Shown here: piece by piece, positions 9,462 through 18,504 of the stretch
Layout: every line of letters begins with the position of its first letter
Numbering within the stretch: the stretch's first letter is position 1
Source: UBA9655 sp963704475
GTDB taxonomy: Bacteria; Pseudomonadota; Alphaproteobacteria; UBA9655
Reading direction: 5' to 3'
NCBI GenBank assembly: GCA_963704475.1
Contig: OY969900.1
Span: 124,001 to 188,000 of the forward strand
DNA length: 64,000 nt
Notes under the pieces: generated by a model
The model's input: the letters and a program-made list of their open reading frames with translations, nothing else
Told to the model about the DNA's origin: nothing
Database searches by the model: none
Position numbers and translations under genes: made by a program

Positions 9462-9683
9462 TTATTTCCAAGCTTCACTGTGTGGTATAGCCTTAGTGGA
9501 CTTAGCCTCTCTTTCTTCAGAAAAGGAAGACAAGACGAAATCTTCATAATGATCCAGTCCTTCCAAAACTAAATCTCTTGTAACTCTTGAAAGAGATTGA
9601 TGTTTTTTTGTTGCTAACAGATGCAAAAGAGTGACCGAGTCTGGCGTTAATGTCACATTCACTCTTGGATTAGGGGTTGGCAT
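9462..9683 (-). CDS. Ribbon-helix-helix antitoxin-like protein (CopG/RelB type)
   Basis: A protein of 73 residues starting at 9683, chosen because AAGGAG lies 9 bases before this ATG. The upstream ATG at 9692 would directly abut the ribosome site. The N-terminal strand VNVTLTPDSV and following helices resemble the MetJ/Arc/CopG DNA-binding fold. The ending YEDF...SEEREAKS...PHSEAWK is typical of RelB-like antitoxins. No toxin gene is adjacent, since the next gene downstream is uvrA. It may be an orphan antitoxin or a small regulator. Confidence 0.6.
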   Translation of the reverse strand: MPTPNPRVNVTLTPDSVTLLHLLATKKHQSLSRVTRDLVLEGLDHYEDFVLSSFSEEREAKSTKAIPHSEAWK

Positions 9684-10100
9684 AACTGACATCTCCTTTT
9701 TGCATTTTGAAAAAGTGTGACACTTTTGTGTCAGATTGTCAAAGTAAATAATTTTCAAGTCCAATTCCCGTTATTCTATTTGACAATTGAAGAGATTTAT
9801 TTTCTGCATATATATGCAAAGAATCAAGATATAGAATCTCAAGAATTGTATTTCCTTCAAAAAACAAACCTTTTCTAGCCCGAGGATGACAAGGGTTGGT
9901 TGAATTTTGCAATTGGCTCAGTTAGTTTACAATCATATTAGGTTAGCGCTTATGAGATCAAGTCCGGCACTCAAAGATTCGAGATGACAACTGAGTTCAG
10001 GATGACAATTGTGGATGATGACATGTTGTGGGATGACACGTTGTAAAAGTTAGGATAAGTTAATAATATAAAAATAAGCTTCAGGCAGCATAGTCAATTC
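9684..10100. repeat. 417-bp intergenic region with palindromic repeat fragments
   Basis: No gene is seen. It contains a half copy of the GTCAT-type repeat (TCTAGCCCGAGGATGACAA near 9874) and several degenerate GATGACA units between about 9945 and 10045 (AGATTCGAGATGACA, TTCAGGATGACA, GTGGGATGACA). Confidence 0.6.
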
Positions 10101-11099
10101 ATGATCCTTTCCCGTCTTTCGCCCTTAAGCTCCAGTTTTACGTCATTGGCTTCTTTATTGGCCCCCCAACTTATTGCAGTTAACGCTTGTATTCTTGAAA
10201 AAATGCAGAGCTCAGTGCCGTTGATTCCGCAAATTGCAGGGTATCTTATTGCCCTGGGCGGAAAACGGTTAAGACCGCTTTTAACGGTGGCGTCAGCGGA
10301 ACTGTGTGGATACGAGGAAAATCGTCACATTTATCTTGCAGCTTGTGTAGAGTTTATTCATACAGCGACTCTTCTGCATGATGATGTGGTGGATGAAAGT
10401 ACCTTACGGCGAGGGACGATATCTGCCAATGCGAAGTGGAATAACAAAGCAAGTGTTCTTGTTGGTGATTTTCTATTCAGTCGGGCCTTTGAATTAATGG
10501 TTGCGGATGGATCGTTGGAAGTCCTCAGGATTTTGTCAGCGGCCTCTTCCATCATTGCTGAAGGAGAAGTCATGCAGCTTTCTTTAAGCCATGACCTCAC
10601 CTTAACTGAGGAAACCTACTTAAAAATTATTCATGCGAAAACAGCGCAACTCTTTTCAGCCACGACAGAGATTGGGGCAGTGGTAGCAGAGGCCGAGGAT
10701 GAAAAACGACAAGCCTTGTCAGGCTTTGGACGAACCTTAGGTATGGCTTTCCAACTCATGGATGATGTTTTAGACTATGCTGCAGATCAAGAAAAGCTTG
10801 GGAAAAAAATTGGGGATGATTTTCGAGGAGGTAAGGTCACTCTTCCCGTCATTATGGCCTATAAAAAAGGAGCAGACCGAGCGTTTTGGGAAGAGGTTTT
10901 TCAAGGGGGTGTTCGGGATGATGGGGCGCTTGCGCATGCTATTCATCTTTTAAAAGACTCAGGAGCCTTGTTGAAAACAAAGCATATGGCTCAGGATTTT
11001 GTGAAAGAAGCTGTTGGGTATTTAGACATTTTCCCAGACTCTTTGCTTAAGGCGGCTCTTCAGGATTTGGCTTATTTTTCTTTGCATCGAGAAGGATAG
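10101..11099 (+). CDS. ispB: Polyprenyl (octaprenyl-type) diphosphate synthase
   Basis: Trans-prenyltransferase that builds the long isoprenoid chain used for ubiquinone, condensing isopentenyl diphosphate onto farnesyl diphosphate. It has 332 residues. The first aspartate-rich motif LLHDDVVDES is near residues 92-101 with RRG just after. The second, LMDDVLDY, is near 219-226. The stretch GGKRLRP is the usual substrate-binding loop. The product chain length cannot be read reliably, and other chain-length variants are possible. It is followed 9 bp later by a small membrane protein and then tyrS, so these three may be co-transcribed. Confidence 0.92.
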   Translation: MILSRLSPLSSSFTSLASLLAPQLIAVNACILEKMQSSVPLIPQIAGYLIALGGKRLRPLLTVASAELCGYEENRHIYLAACVEFIHTATLLHDDVVDESTLRRGTISANAKWNNKASVLVGDFLFSRAFELMVADGSLEVLRILSAASSIIAEGEVMQLSLSHDLTLTEETYLKIIHAKTAQLFSATTEIGAVVAEAEDEKRQALSGFGRTLGMAFQLMDDVLDYAADQEKLGKKIGDDFRGGKVTLPVIMAYKKGADRAFWEEVFQGGVRDDGALAHAIHLLKDSGALLKTKHMAQDFVKEAVGYLDIFPDSLLKAALQDLAYFSLHREG

Positions 11100-11108
11100 A
11101 GGAAAGTT

Positions 11109-11351
11109 ATGATTAAGAAATTACCCCGCCCTTCCAATAATAATGAAGAGGTACATATTGAGGTTGAGAGCTGGCAATGGAAAACCTCCTCTCAGCGGTT
11201 TACCTGGAAACATTGGCTTGCGCTTGTCGTTCTTATAAGCGTAGCCATTTTACTTGGCTTTGGTTTTCTTATTATCGCAGGTGTTGCTTTGATTATAGGG
11301 GTTGTTGTGAGCATTGTTCTCTTTCTTTTTAAGAAACTATCTGGCGGATAA
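11109..11351 (+). CDS. Small membrane protein of unknown function
   Basis: Eighty residues: a polar N-terminus of about 37 residues, then two closely spaced hydrophobic helices (about 38-57 and 58-75) and a short KKLSGG tail. AGGAAAG precedes the ATG. It lies between the prenyl synthase and tyrS, 10 bp from the tyrS start. No family recognised. Confidence 0.7.
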   Translation: MIKKLPRPSNNNEEVHIEVESWQWKTSSQRFTWKHWLALVVLISVAILLGFGFLIIAGVALIIGVVVSIVLFLFKKLSGG

Positions 11352-11361
11352 GGAAAGTCTC

Positions 11362-12599
11362 ATGAAATCTGATTTTCTCACTCTTCTGCAGGATCGTGGA
11401 TTCATCTATCAAGCAACCGATCTGGAGGCGCTAGATACGCAGATGACTGCTGGTCCCCTCACGGCCTATATTGGCTTTGATGCTAGCGCACGGAGTTTTC
11501 ATGTGGGGAATCTGGTTCAGATTATGGTTCTGTATTGGCTTCAACAAACAGGCAACCATCCTCTTGTTTTGATAGGCGGGGGCACGACAAAAATTGGAGA
11601 CCCCTCAGGAAAAGATGAATCCCGCAAGCTTTTAAATGATGCGGAGATTGCTGAGAATATAAAAAGCCTGTCTCGCGTGTTTACGCATGTGCTTTCAAAA
11701 GATACCCCCATTCTCAATAATGCGGACTGGCTTGATACCTTAAATTATTCGACATTCTTAAGAGACTACGGGACTCACTTTACGATCAACCGAATGCTTA
11801 CCTTTGAAAGTGTGCGGTTGCGCCTTGAACGGGAAGATCCTCTGACATTTCTTGAATTCAATTATATGCTTCTGCAAGCTTATGATTTTCTTGAGTTTTA
11901 TAAGCGGTACGGATGTCTCCTTCAAATTGGCGGGTCTGATCAATGGGGCAATATTATTAATGGCGTAGAGCTGGTGCGCCGCGTCGCTCATAAAACCGTG
12001 TTTGGTCTGACAACGCCGCTGATTACAACCTCAAGTGGGGCGAAAATGGGAAAAACGGCTCAAGGGGCTGTGTGGTTGAATGCCGATCTTCTTTCTCCTT
12101 ACGACTACTGGCAATTTTGGCGCAATACGGAAGATAAAGATGTTGGCCGGTTTTTAAGGCTTTTTACCACCCTTCCCCTGACAGAAATTAAAAGACTTGA
12201 AGCGTTACAAGGGGCTGAGATTAACGAGGCGAAAAAAGCGCTCGCTGATGCAGCAACGGCCTTTTTGCATGGTGAAGAGGCTGTACGAGATGCACGCGCT
12301 ACCGCCCAAAAACTTTTTGAATCGTCGAATGCAACTTTTGAAAACACTTCTCTTCCCACGGTTTCTCTTTCTGAAGAAGAGCTTCAAGAGGGAGTCTCTA
12401 TTCTCGATCTCTTTCAACGTCTAGGGCTTGCTACGTCTAAAGGAGATGTGCGTCGGCTCATTGAGGCGGGGGGGCTCGTTTAAATGACGTTTCTATTCAA
12501 GATGTGCTTTTGAGAGTTACCGAGGCTTCTTTTGTGGAGGGAGATGTTCTTAAACTTTCTGCAGGCAAAAAACGCCATGGGCTTGTCAAAAAAAGATAG
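11362..12599 (+). CDS. tyrS: Tyrosyl-tRNA synthetase, interrupted by a one-base frameshift
   Basis: Class I aminoacyl-tRNA synthetase charging tRNA-Tyr. The start at 11362 follows AAGGAAAG. The HIGH-type motif is FHVGN near residue 45, and the KMSKS-type loop is AKMGKTAQG near 228. The frame stops at 12481-12483 right after RRLIEAGGLV, inside the C-terminal S4 RNA-binding domain. Adding one G to the run of seven (12468-12474) restores AGGARLNDVSIQD and a normal end KKRHGLVKKR at 12599, giving 412 residues. The gene is normally essential, so a sequencing error or slippage at this run is more likely than loss. Confidence 0.93.
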
Positions 12600-12847
12600 A
12601 GGAAATTATAAGATTAGTCCCAGGTTGTCACCCTCGAGCTAGAAGTCCTTAATTTGCGAAGCAAATTTTAGGACTGCTTCATCGAGGATCTTGCCTAAGC
12701 ACTGCGATGTGGATAAGAGATCCCCGATGAGGAATTCTAATGTTTTTCTTCGAAAAACAAAGAATTCCTAGCTCGGGGATGACAACAGAGTTAAAAGGCT
12801 GGCGTAAGGTAATAAAATTTTAACCTTCAGTAAGGCATAACGGAGCT
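12600..12847. repeat. Palindromic intergenic repeats
   Basis: Two nested inverted pairs. The first is around CTAGAAGTCCTTAATTTGCG with GCAAATTTTAGGACTGCTTC. The second is around GATCCCCGATGAGGAATTCT with AGAATTCCTAGCTCGGGGAT, followed by GACAAC. Both belong to the GTCATCC-type family found between many genes here. No gene is seen. Confidence 0.7.
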
Positions 12848-13435
12848 ATGATAGAGGAACCCGAACACCCACAAGAGCTTTCAGGATATATAACTGGCCA
12901 ATTCTTAGTGGCCATGCCTCATATGCAAGATCCTCGCTTTGAGAAAGCGGTTATTTATATGTGTGGTCATGATATCAATGGAGCCATGGGGCTTATTGTT
13001 AATAAATATTTGGGGGATTTTACTCTTCAAGGTCTTTTAGCCTATCTCGACCTTCCTAAAAATACGATGAAGCGAGATCTGCCTATTTATTTTGGTGGAC
13101 CGGTTGATACGGGGAGGGGCTTTGTTCTGCATTCCGATGATTTTACCCACCCCGGCACTGTTCCTTTAAAGAATCACATTTCTTTGACAGCTACCATAGA
13201 TATTCTACAGGCCATTGCTAATGGAGATGGCCCTCAAGACTGTCTTCTTGCCATGGGATATGTAGGATGGGACGCGGGGCAACTTGATGCGGAACTTCAT
13301 AGTAGTCGCTGGCTTCAAATGGATGCGGATCCTGCTATTCTTTTTCACACACCAGCCGAAAAAAAATGGGAAACTGCCATAAAAAATTTAGGAATTACCC
13401 CAGAAGCACTGTCTGAAGACTTTGGACAGGCCTAG
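12848..13435 (+). CDS. yqgE: YqgE/AlgH family protein (DUF179)
   Basis: 195 residues, the normal length for this family, whose biochemical role is unsettled. Typical features are LSGYITGQFLVAMPHMQDPRF at the N-terminus, the AMGLIVNKY segment, and YFGGPVDTGRGFVLHS in the middle. The late segment LLAMGYVGWDAGQL is also diagnostic. It is a cytoplasmic protein with no signal peptide. A run of intergenic repeats separates it from tyrS, and tRNA-Thr follows on the other strand. Confidence 0.9.
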   Translation: MIEEPEHPQELSGYITGQFLVAMPHMQDPRFEKAVIYMCGHDINGAMGLIVNKYLGDFTLQGLLAYLDLPKNTMKRDLPIYFGGPVDTGRGFVLHSDDFTHPGTVPLKNHISLTATIDILQAIANGDGPQDCLLAMGYVGWDAGQLDAELHSSRWLQMDADPAILFHTPAEKKWETAIKNLGITPEALSEDFGQA

Positions 13436-13521
13436 GTCACGGTACTACAAGATCCCTCCTCGCAAAAGTGAAGATCTAGAAATCCTAAGATTTTCCACTC
13501 TCTAACTTCTAACCACTAAAA

Positions 13522-13596
13522 TGGTGCCGTCGGAGAGGATTGAACTCTCGACCTCACCCTTACCAAGGGTGTGCTCTACCACTGAGCTACAACGGC
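13522..13596 (-). tRNA. tRNA-Thr (GGT)
   Basis: Cloverleaf on the minus strand. The acceptor GCCGTTG pairs with CGACGGC (one G-T pair), the D-arm is GCTCAGTGGTAGAGC, the anticodon loop TTGGTAA carries GGT, the T-arm is present, the discriminator is A, and CCA is encoded. Confidence 0.96.
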
Positions 13597-13773
13597 AACT
13601 TATTCCTGCACCATGCCACAGAGCCCTCTTTCAATCAAGAGAGAGCTAAATCAAATTTAACTCCTAGAATAAAAAATCATGACGATTTTTATTTAATGGC
13701 ATATTTATTTAATATACATTTTTTAAAAAATATGGTAGATTTGTAAAAACGTACATATATGAGGATATTGCCC

Positions 13774-14022
13774 ATGCAAGTTATTCAATCCAAGATTGAT
13801 CAGGGGGGAAGAGTTCTTATTCCCGCATCACAGCGACAACGCCTCCATCTCATGCCAGGTCAAGAGGTTATTCTCCACGTCAAAGATGGGGAATTAAGAA
13901 TCAGCTCATTCAAAGACGCCTCAAAACGCGCCAGAGACATCGTAAAAAAATATAATTCTAAAAATCAGGATCTAGTAGCACTTCTTTTGGAAGAACGCAG
14001 GCAAGATGACTCTCATGATTGA
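13774..14022 (+). CDS. vapB: VapB-type antitoxin, AbrB fold
   Basis: 82 residues beginning MQVIQSKIDQGGRVLIP, a swapped-hairpin AbrB/SpoVT DNA-binding domain. The C-terminal third is charged and likely wraps the toxin. The ATG at 13774 is preferred over 13759 because GAGGA (13761-13765) sits 8 bases before it and overlaps the earlier ATG. The gene overlaps vapC by 17 bases, the usual coupled arrangement, and the complex probably represses its own promoter upstream of 13759. Confidence 0.85.
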   Translation: MQVIQSKIDQGGRVLIPASQRQRLHLMPGQEVILHVKDGELRISSFKDASKRARDIVKKYNSKNQDLVALLLEERRQDDSHD

Positions 14023-14401
14023 AGCTGTTATTGATGCTTCTGCTCTTTTGGCGTTCCTTAAAGGAGAAGAAAGGGCTTTAAAAGAACTTGAAGAAGTTCT
14101 TCCTCATTCCTTGCTCTCCGCAGTAAATTTTTGTGAAGTTGCAACTGTTTTAGGAGGTCTTGGTATGCCCGCTGAGACGATTGAAGAAGTAGTGTTAGAG
14201 ACTATTCATAAGATCGTTTCTTTTGATGCCAAGCAAGCAATTACAGCTGCTCATCTGCGAGAGCAGACCAAACCCTATGGCCTTTCCTTAGGAGATAGAG
14301 CGTGTCTAGCGCTAGGGTTAAGCAATAAGCTTCCTATTTATACGGCCGATCGCATCTGGAAAGAAATTAACATCGATGTACCCATTAGATTAATTCGCTA
14401 A
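14006..14401 (+). CDS. vapC: VapC-type PIN-domain ribonuclease toxin
   Basis: 131 residues with all four acidic PIN residues: D10 in VIDASALL, E44 in NFCEV, D97 in LSLGDRACLAL and D115 in YTADRIW. These bind metal for RNA cleavage, and family members commonly cut tRNA or rRNA. ATG 14015 is an alternative start nine bases later. With its overlapping AbrB-type partner it forms an apparently intact type II toxin-antitoxin module. Confidence 0.9.
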   Translation: MTLMIEAVIDASALLAFLKGEERALKELEEVLPHSLLSAVNFCEVATVLGGLGMPAETIEEVVLETIHKIVSFDAKQAITAAHLREQTKPYGLSLGDRACLALGLSNKLPIYTADRIWKEINIDVPIRLIR

Positions 14402-14497
14402 AGGCGTATGGGTTCTCAGTACACTCTTCTCAAAAAGAATGACAAAACAGAGAAAAATGCGCTAGTCTCCTACAGACGTTGATAAGGGGCATGGACA

Positions 14498-14629
14498 TTG
14501 AAAGTTTCTTCTTCCTCCAAAGCACTACAAGAGAAAAGAAAAGAGCGGCTTGCTGCGGCACTCCGCGAAAATTTGCGTAAACGAAAAGAACAGATGCGTT
14601 TAAGAAAAAGTGTCGAGGAGAAGGCATGA
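14498..14629 (+). CDS. Small basic protein (43 aa) upstream of pgi
   Basis: A short frame starting with TTG at 14498, with AAGGGG eight bases before it and a stop at 14483 fixing the earliest start. The product is very basic and helical (EKRKERLAAALRENLRKRKE). I recall similar short lysine/arginine-rich proteins as conserved hypotheticals in alphaproteobacteria. Its TGA overlaps the pgi ATG as ATGA, which implies translational coupling. Function unknown. Confidence 0.6.
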   Translation: MKVSSSSKALQEKRKERLAAALRENLRKRKEQMRLRKSVEEKA

Positions 14630-15827
14630 GCTACATTCAAAATTTGACAGGATGTCTCCCTGAAAAAGACGTTAAGGGTTTTCAACAGATCTTACAACAA
14701 TCCACGGCACTGGAGACATTTCGTACTGCGTTTCAACAGGGGCTTTTGGCTCCCCTCGCCCTTGTCAATCAGACGGAAGACATCCCTCTTTATGAAAAAA
14801 CCGCCCATCGATTAGCAGGCTTTGAAGATGTCCTTGTTTTAGGTACAGGTGGGTCAAGTCTTGGGGGAAAGACCCTTTGTGCCCTTAGCACCCAGACAAA
14901 GCCACGCCTTCATTTTCTGGATAATATCGACCCTCATACCTTTGACTCTCTTTTTCGAAGGGTAGACTGTGCAACAACAGGGGTGTTGGTGATTTCTAAA
15001 TCCGGCTCAACCATAGAAACCTTAATGCAGATCTTATTATGTTTTCAATCTTCTAAGAACGCTGATCCCAAACATTTTATTGTTATTACAGAACCGACAG
15101 ACAATCCTTTGCGCAAAATTGCAGAGAGTCACGGTTGGTTGTGTCTCGACCACCCAACAGACGTAGGTGGACGGTATTCTTGTTTTTCTGTCGTCGGTCT
15201 TTTGCCAGCTATCTTAGCAGGACTCGACCCGGTTGCTTTTCGAAGGGGAGGAAAAGATGCTCTCCACCACCATCTCACCCATGAGTCCCCCCCGCTCTAG
15301 AAGCGGCTGTTATGGGGACCTATGTGAATAAACCACTCTCTGTGATGATGCCCTATAGTGATCAGTTGAAGTCGTTTGCCGCTTGGTATTGTCAACTATG
15401 GGCTGAAAGCCTGGGAAAAGACGGCAAAGGCACAACACCCTTGTCCGCCCTTGGGACGGTTGACCAACACAGCCAGTTGCAGCTTTATCTTGATGGGCCG
15501 AAAGATAAGTTTTTCACTCTCCTTACCCTCCCTTGGGAAAGAAAGGGCGAAGCCATCACGTCTTCCTCTATTCCTGAATTGGTTGGTAAAACCATGGGGG
15601 ATCTTTTTGCCGCAGAATTAAAAGCCACCATGCAAACCTTAATCAACAACGGATGTCCTACACGTCTCATCACCCTTGAGCATCTGGATGAATATCATTT
15701 AGGAGCACTGATGATGCACTTTATGATTGAAACGATTTTGACGGCCACCCTTCTTGGGGTCAATGCATTTAACCAGCCGGCGGTTGAAGAAGGAAAACGC
15801 CTTGCGAAAGAATATCTATCCCTATGA
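14626..15827 (+). CDS. pgi: Glucose-6-phosphate isomerase, interrupted by a one-base frameshift
   Basis: Interconverts glucose-6-phosphate and fructose-6-phosphate, and so feeds glmS. Two SIS-domain signatures are visible: VLGTGGSSLGGKTL near residue 66 and SKSGSTIETL near 126. The first frame ends at 15298-15300 just after a run of seven C (15287-15293). A second frame continues EAAVMGTYVNKPLS to 15827. One extra C gives a continuous 400-residue protein of the short alphaproteobacterial type. The later active-site region TVDQHSQLQLYLDGP is intact. The stop overlaps the mutL start (ATGATG). Confidence 0.9.
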
Positions 15828-17626
15828 TGCGTAGATTAGAACCCCACCTCATCAATCAAATCGCGGCGGGTGAAGTTATTGAACGACCTGCGTCCGCCAT
15901 AAAAGAGCTTGTCGAGAATGCCCTTGATGCGAAGGCATCGAGCATCACCATACAGGTGCGAGAAGGGGGACGCAGCCTTATTGCCGTGACGGACAATGGG
16001 GTGGGAATGAGCCCCGAAGACCTTGAGCTTGCCGTTGAACGACATGCCACCTCTAAACTGCCCGAGAATGATCTTTTTAACATTCAAACCCTGGGATTCC
16101 GCGGGGAAGCGCTTCCCTCCATTGGATCTGTCAGTCGCCTTCATCTGACCAGTCGCGTGCAAGGATCAGATGAGGCATGGCTGTTGCGCGTAGAAGGCGG
16201 AGAAAAACATCCCCTCATTCCTTCCGCGCACCCTCAAGGAACGCACATTGAAGTCAAAGATTTATTCTATGCAACGCCGGCTCGGTTAAAATTTTTAAAA
16301 AGTCCTTCAACAGAACTGTCGCATGCGGTTGAACTTTTAAATCGTCTTGCCATGAGCCACCCTGCCGTTACCTTTAAACTTATGGCAGAACAGCGGGTTG
16401 TATTTGACTATAAGGCATGTGCAACACTGCAGGAACGCCTCGCTCAAGTAATGGGTACAGAATTTTCTCAAAATGCCTTGCCCCTTGAGACAAATGGACA
16501 AGAGTTTGGTCTCAAAGGCTTTATATCCTTACCCACCTTAAACCGCGCCAATGCTTCCTATCAGTACCTATTCGTGAATGGAAGGCCCGTGAAAGATAAG
16601 CTCCTCTTTGGGGCAGTTCGCGCAGCTTATCAAGATTTTTTGGCGCCAAATCGGTATCCGCTTCTTGCTCTTTTCTTAGAGGTCCCGCGAGAGGATGTGG
16701 ATGTTAACGTTCATCCGGCGAAAACAGAGGTTAGGTTTCGGGATAGCGGTCTTATACGCGGAATGATTGTCAGTGCCTTGAAGAAAACTTTGGCTGGGGC
16801 AAGTCAAAAAACATCAACAACCGTAGGGGCGCAGGCTATGCGCGCTTTTCGTCCTGAGCCACTGCGCCAACCATCTTTAGCGCCCTATACGCCTGCGTCT
16901 GGAGAATATCGGCCTCCTGTAACGCCATATACGCCTGTATCTGATTGGCAAACTCCTTATGCTGATACTCAGCAGAGCGCAGCTCCTCAAGACCTACGGG
17001 AAGACACGGCCCCCCTGCCTTTTCCTCCCCTTGAGACAGCTCCTCTCGACACCCCTCCTCTTGGGTTTGCTAAAGCCCAACTTCATGAAACCTATATTGT
17101 CGCTCAAACAGAAGAGGGAGTGGTGATTGTGGATCAACACGCTGCCCATGAACGCCTTGTCTATGAACGCCTTAAAGCTGAACAAGGTCATATCAAATCC
17201 CAACCCCTTCTTATCCCTGAAGTTGTAGAACTTGATGAAGACGCGCTGCAAGCCTTAAAAAGCGCCCACTCCGACCTTTTAGCGTTTGGTCTTGTGGTGG
17301 AGCCATTCGGAGAAAAAGCCCTCTTGGTCAGAGAAGTACCAGCTCTTTTAGGGGACATCAGTGTTAAAGATCTTTTGCAAGATTTAGCAGATGAGGTCAA
17401 AGACCTGGGGAGTCCACTGTCCCTTAAAGAACGTCTCGCCCACGTGTTGGCCACGTGTGCGTGTCACGGCAGCGTTCGGGCAGGGCGCAAGCTTTCGGTT
17501 GAAGAAATGAATGCGCTTTTGCGTCAAATGGAGCAAACCGCCCATTCGGGCCAATGCAATCATGGACGCCCCACCTATGTGGAGCTCAAACGTCTTGATA
17601 TGGAAAAACTTTTTGGGCGGCGGTGA
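15824..17626 (+). CDS. mutL: DNA mismatch repair protein MutL
   Basis: 600 residues. The N-terminal GHKL ATPase has ELVENALDA, DNGVGM and GFRGEAL motifs. A proline-rich linker spans about 340-420. The C-terminal dimerisation domain carries DQHAAHERLVYE near 437-448, which fits the endonuclease motif DQHA(X)2E(X)4E. Further motifs ACHGSVRAG and CNHGRPT complete the metal site. It therefore looks like a nicking MutL, as in bacteria lacking MutH. The start overlaps the pgi stop, and ATG 15827 is an equally good start. Confidence 0.97.
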   Translation: MMRRLEPHLINQIAAGEVIERPASAIKELVENALDAKASSITIQVREGGRSLIAVTDNGVGMSPEDLELAVERHATSKLPENDLFNIQTLGFRGEALPSIGSVSRLHLTSRVQGSDEAWLLRVEGGEKHPLIPSAHPQGTHIEVKDLFYATPARLKFLKSPSTELSHAVELLNRLAMSHPAVTFKLMAEQRVVFDYKACATLQERLAQVMGTEFSQNALPLETNGQEFGLKGFISLPTLNRANASYQYLFVNGRPVKDKLLFGAVRAAYQDFLAPNRYPLLALFLEVPREDVDVNVHPAKTEVRFRDSGLIRGMIVSALKKTLAGASQKTSTTVGAQAMRAFRPEPLRQPSLAPYTPASGEYRPPVTPYTPVSDWQTPYADTQQSAAPQDLREDTAPLPFPPLETAPLDTPPLGFAKAQLHETYIVAQTEEGVVIVDQHAAHERLVYERLKAEQGHIKSQPLLIPEVVELDEDALQALKSAHSDLLAFGLVVEPFGEKALLVREVPALLGDISVKDLLQDLADEVKDLGSPLSLKERLAHVLATCACHGSVRAGRKLSVEEMNALLRQMEQTAHSGQCNHGRPTYVELKRLDMEKLFGRR

Positions 17627-17635
17627 TGAACTTGT

Positions 17636-17661
17636 CATCCTGAAACAAATTCAGGATGACA
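17636..17661. terminator. Palindromic repeat downstream of mutL, possible terminator
   Basis: GTCATCCTGAA and TTCAGGATGAC form an 11-bp stem around ACAAA directly after the mutL stop. There is no T-run, so it may be a repeat-derived rather than a classical terminator. Confidence 0.45.
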
Positions 17662-17719
17662 ACGGCAGTTTAGCAAGACAAGTAGATCGTTACCTTATGT
17701 CTAATTCATCTTCACGACT

Positions 17720-18121
17720 TTATTGTTGCTGAAGTTCTTTGTTCGTATACTTCAGATGCAGCTTTTCTAACAGCGGGAGGACATCCTCGGAGTGTAGCGG
17801 TCCCCAGTGGAGCGTCTTATAATTCCATGGATTACCCTGCTTCGTCTCACCGACGGCCACTGTGATTAGATAGGTGGCAGTACGCGGCTTACCCGACCAA
17901 TACGCTTTCTGCCCTTCAGGCACATGGGCGTCTCCTGTCGTATGAGGCGCAATCTGTGCGTTGAAGGAGAGAGGCATACTATCGCTTCGCAGTGCGTCTT
18001 CTACTTTTACTGTAACAGCTGCAGGAAGCGCAGTCTCATTATCTACCTTCAGCGCGGTTGCTGAAGTGATTACTCCCAGCGCAGCTAAGGCGATCGGTGT
18101 CCAAAATAATTTCTTTTCCAT
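17720..18121 (-). CDS. Secreted protein of unknown function
   Basis: 133 residues starting at 18121, where AAGGAG lies 6 bases upstream. A longer frame to 18178 lacks such a site. Residues 1-23 (MEKKLFWTPI then alanine-rich core) form a signal peptide. The mature part is about 110 residues with no cysteines, predicted mostly beta, rich in threonine and valine, ending KYTNKELQQQ. No family recognised. Likely periplasmic or secreted. Confidence 0.7.
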   Translation of the reverse strand: MEKKLFWTPIALAALGVITSATALKVDNETALPAAVTVKVEDALRSDSMPLSFNAQIAPHTTGDAHVPEGQKAYWSGKPRTATYLITVAVGETKQGNPWNYKTLHWGPLHSEDVLPLLEKLHLKYTNKELQQQ

Positions 18122-18217
18122 ATTATTTCTCCTTAATTTGTATGTTAAAATTATATTTCTCATCATTAATTGCACCATATGTATGTAAAAAATTTATTAA
18201 AAAAAAATAATAATTTT

Positions 18218-18502
18218 TTATGCGCTCTTTTTAGCGATCTCATAAACAAAATCATCTTTTCTAGCACCAGCTGCTATAACAAAAACCTCAACATATTTGT
18301 GATTAATTGTATAGATAATACGGGTATTTCCCACCCGTATACGCCTACATCCTGCCAACTCTCCGCTAAGAGGTTTCCCTGTTTTATGAGGTTCTCCCCG
18401 GATAATTCTCTCATCAATAGCTTTAAGAACACGCCGAGCCTCTGCATACCCGAGTAATTTCAAATCGGTGTTAACCTCATTATGATAAATGACTTTCCAC
18501 AT
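18218..18502 (-). CDS. relE: RelE/ParE-family toxin
   Basis: 94 residues of the RelE fold: an N-terminal YHNEVNTDL strand-helix, KPLSGELAGCRRIRVGNTRIIY in the centre, and VFVIAAGARKDDFVY near the end. RelE proteins cleave mRNA in the ribosome. The central R-x-x-R-x-G-x-x-R-I pattern is typical. It begins 2 bases after the antitoxin stop, so the two are co-translated. Confidence 0.88.
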   Translation of the reverse strand: MWKVIYHNEVNTDLKLLGYAEARRVLKAIDERIIRGEPHKTGKPLSGELAGCRRIRVGNTRIIYTINHKYVEVFVIAAGARKDDFVYEIAKKSA

Positions 18503-18504
18503 AA

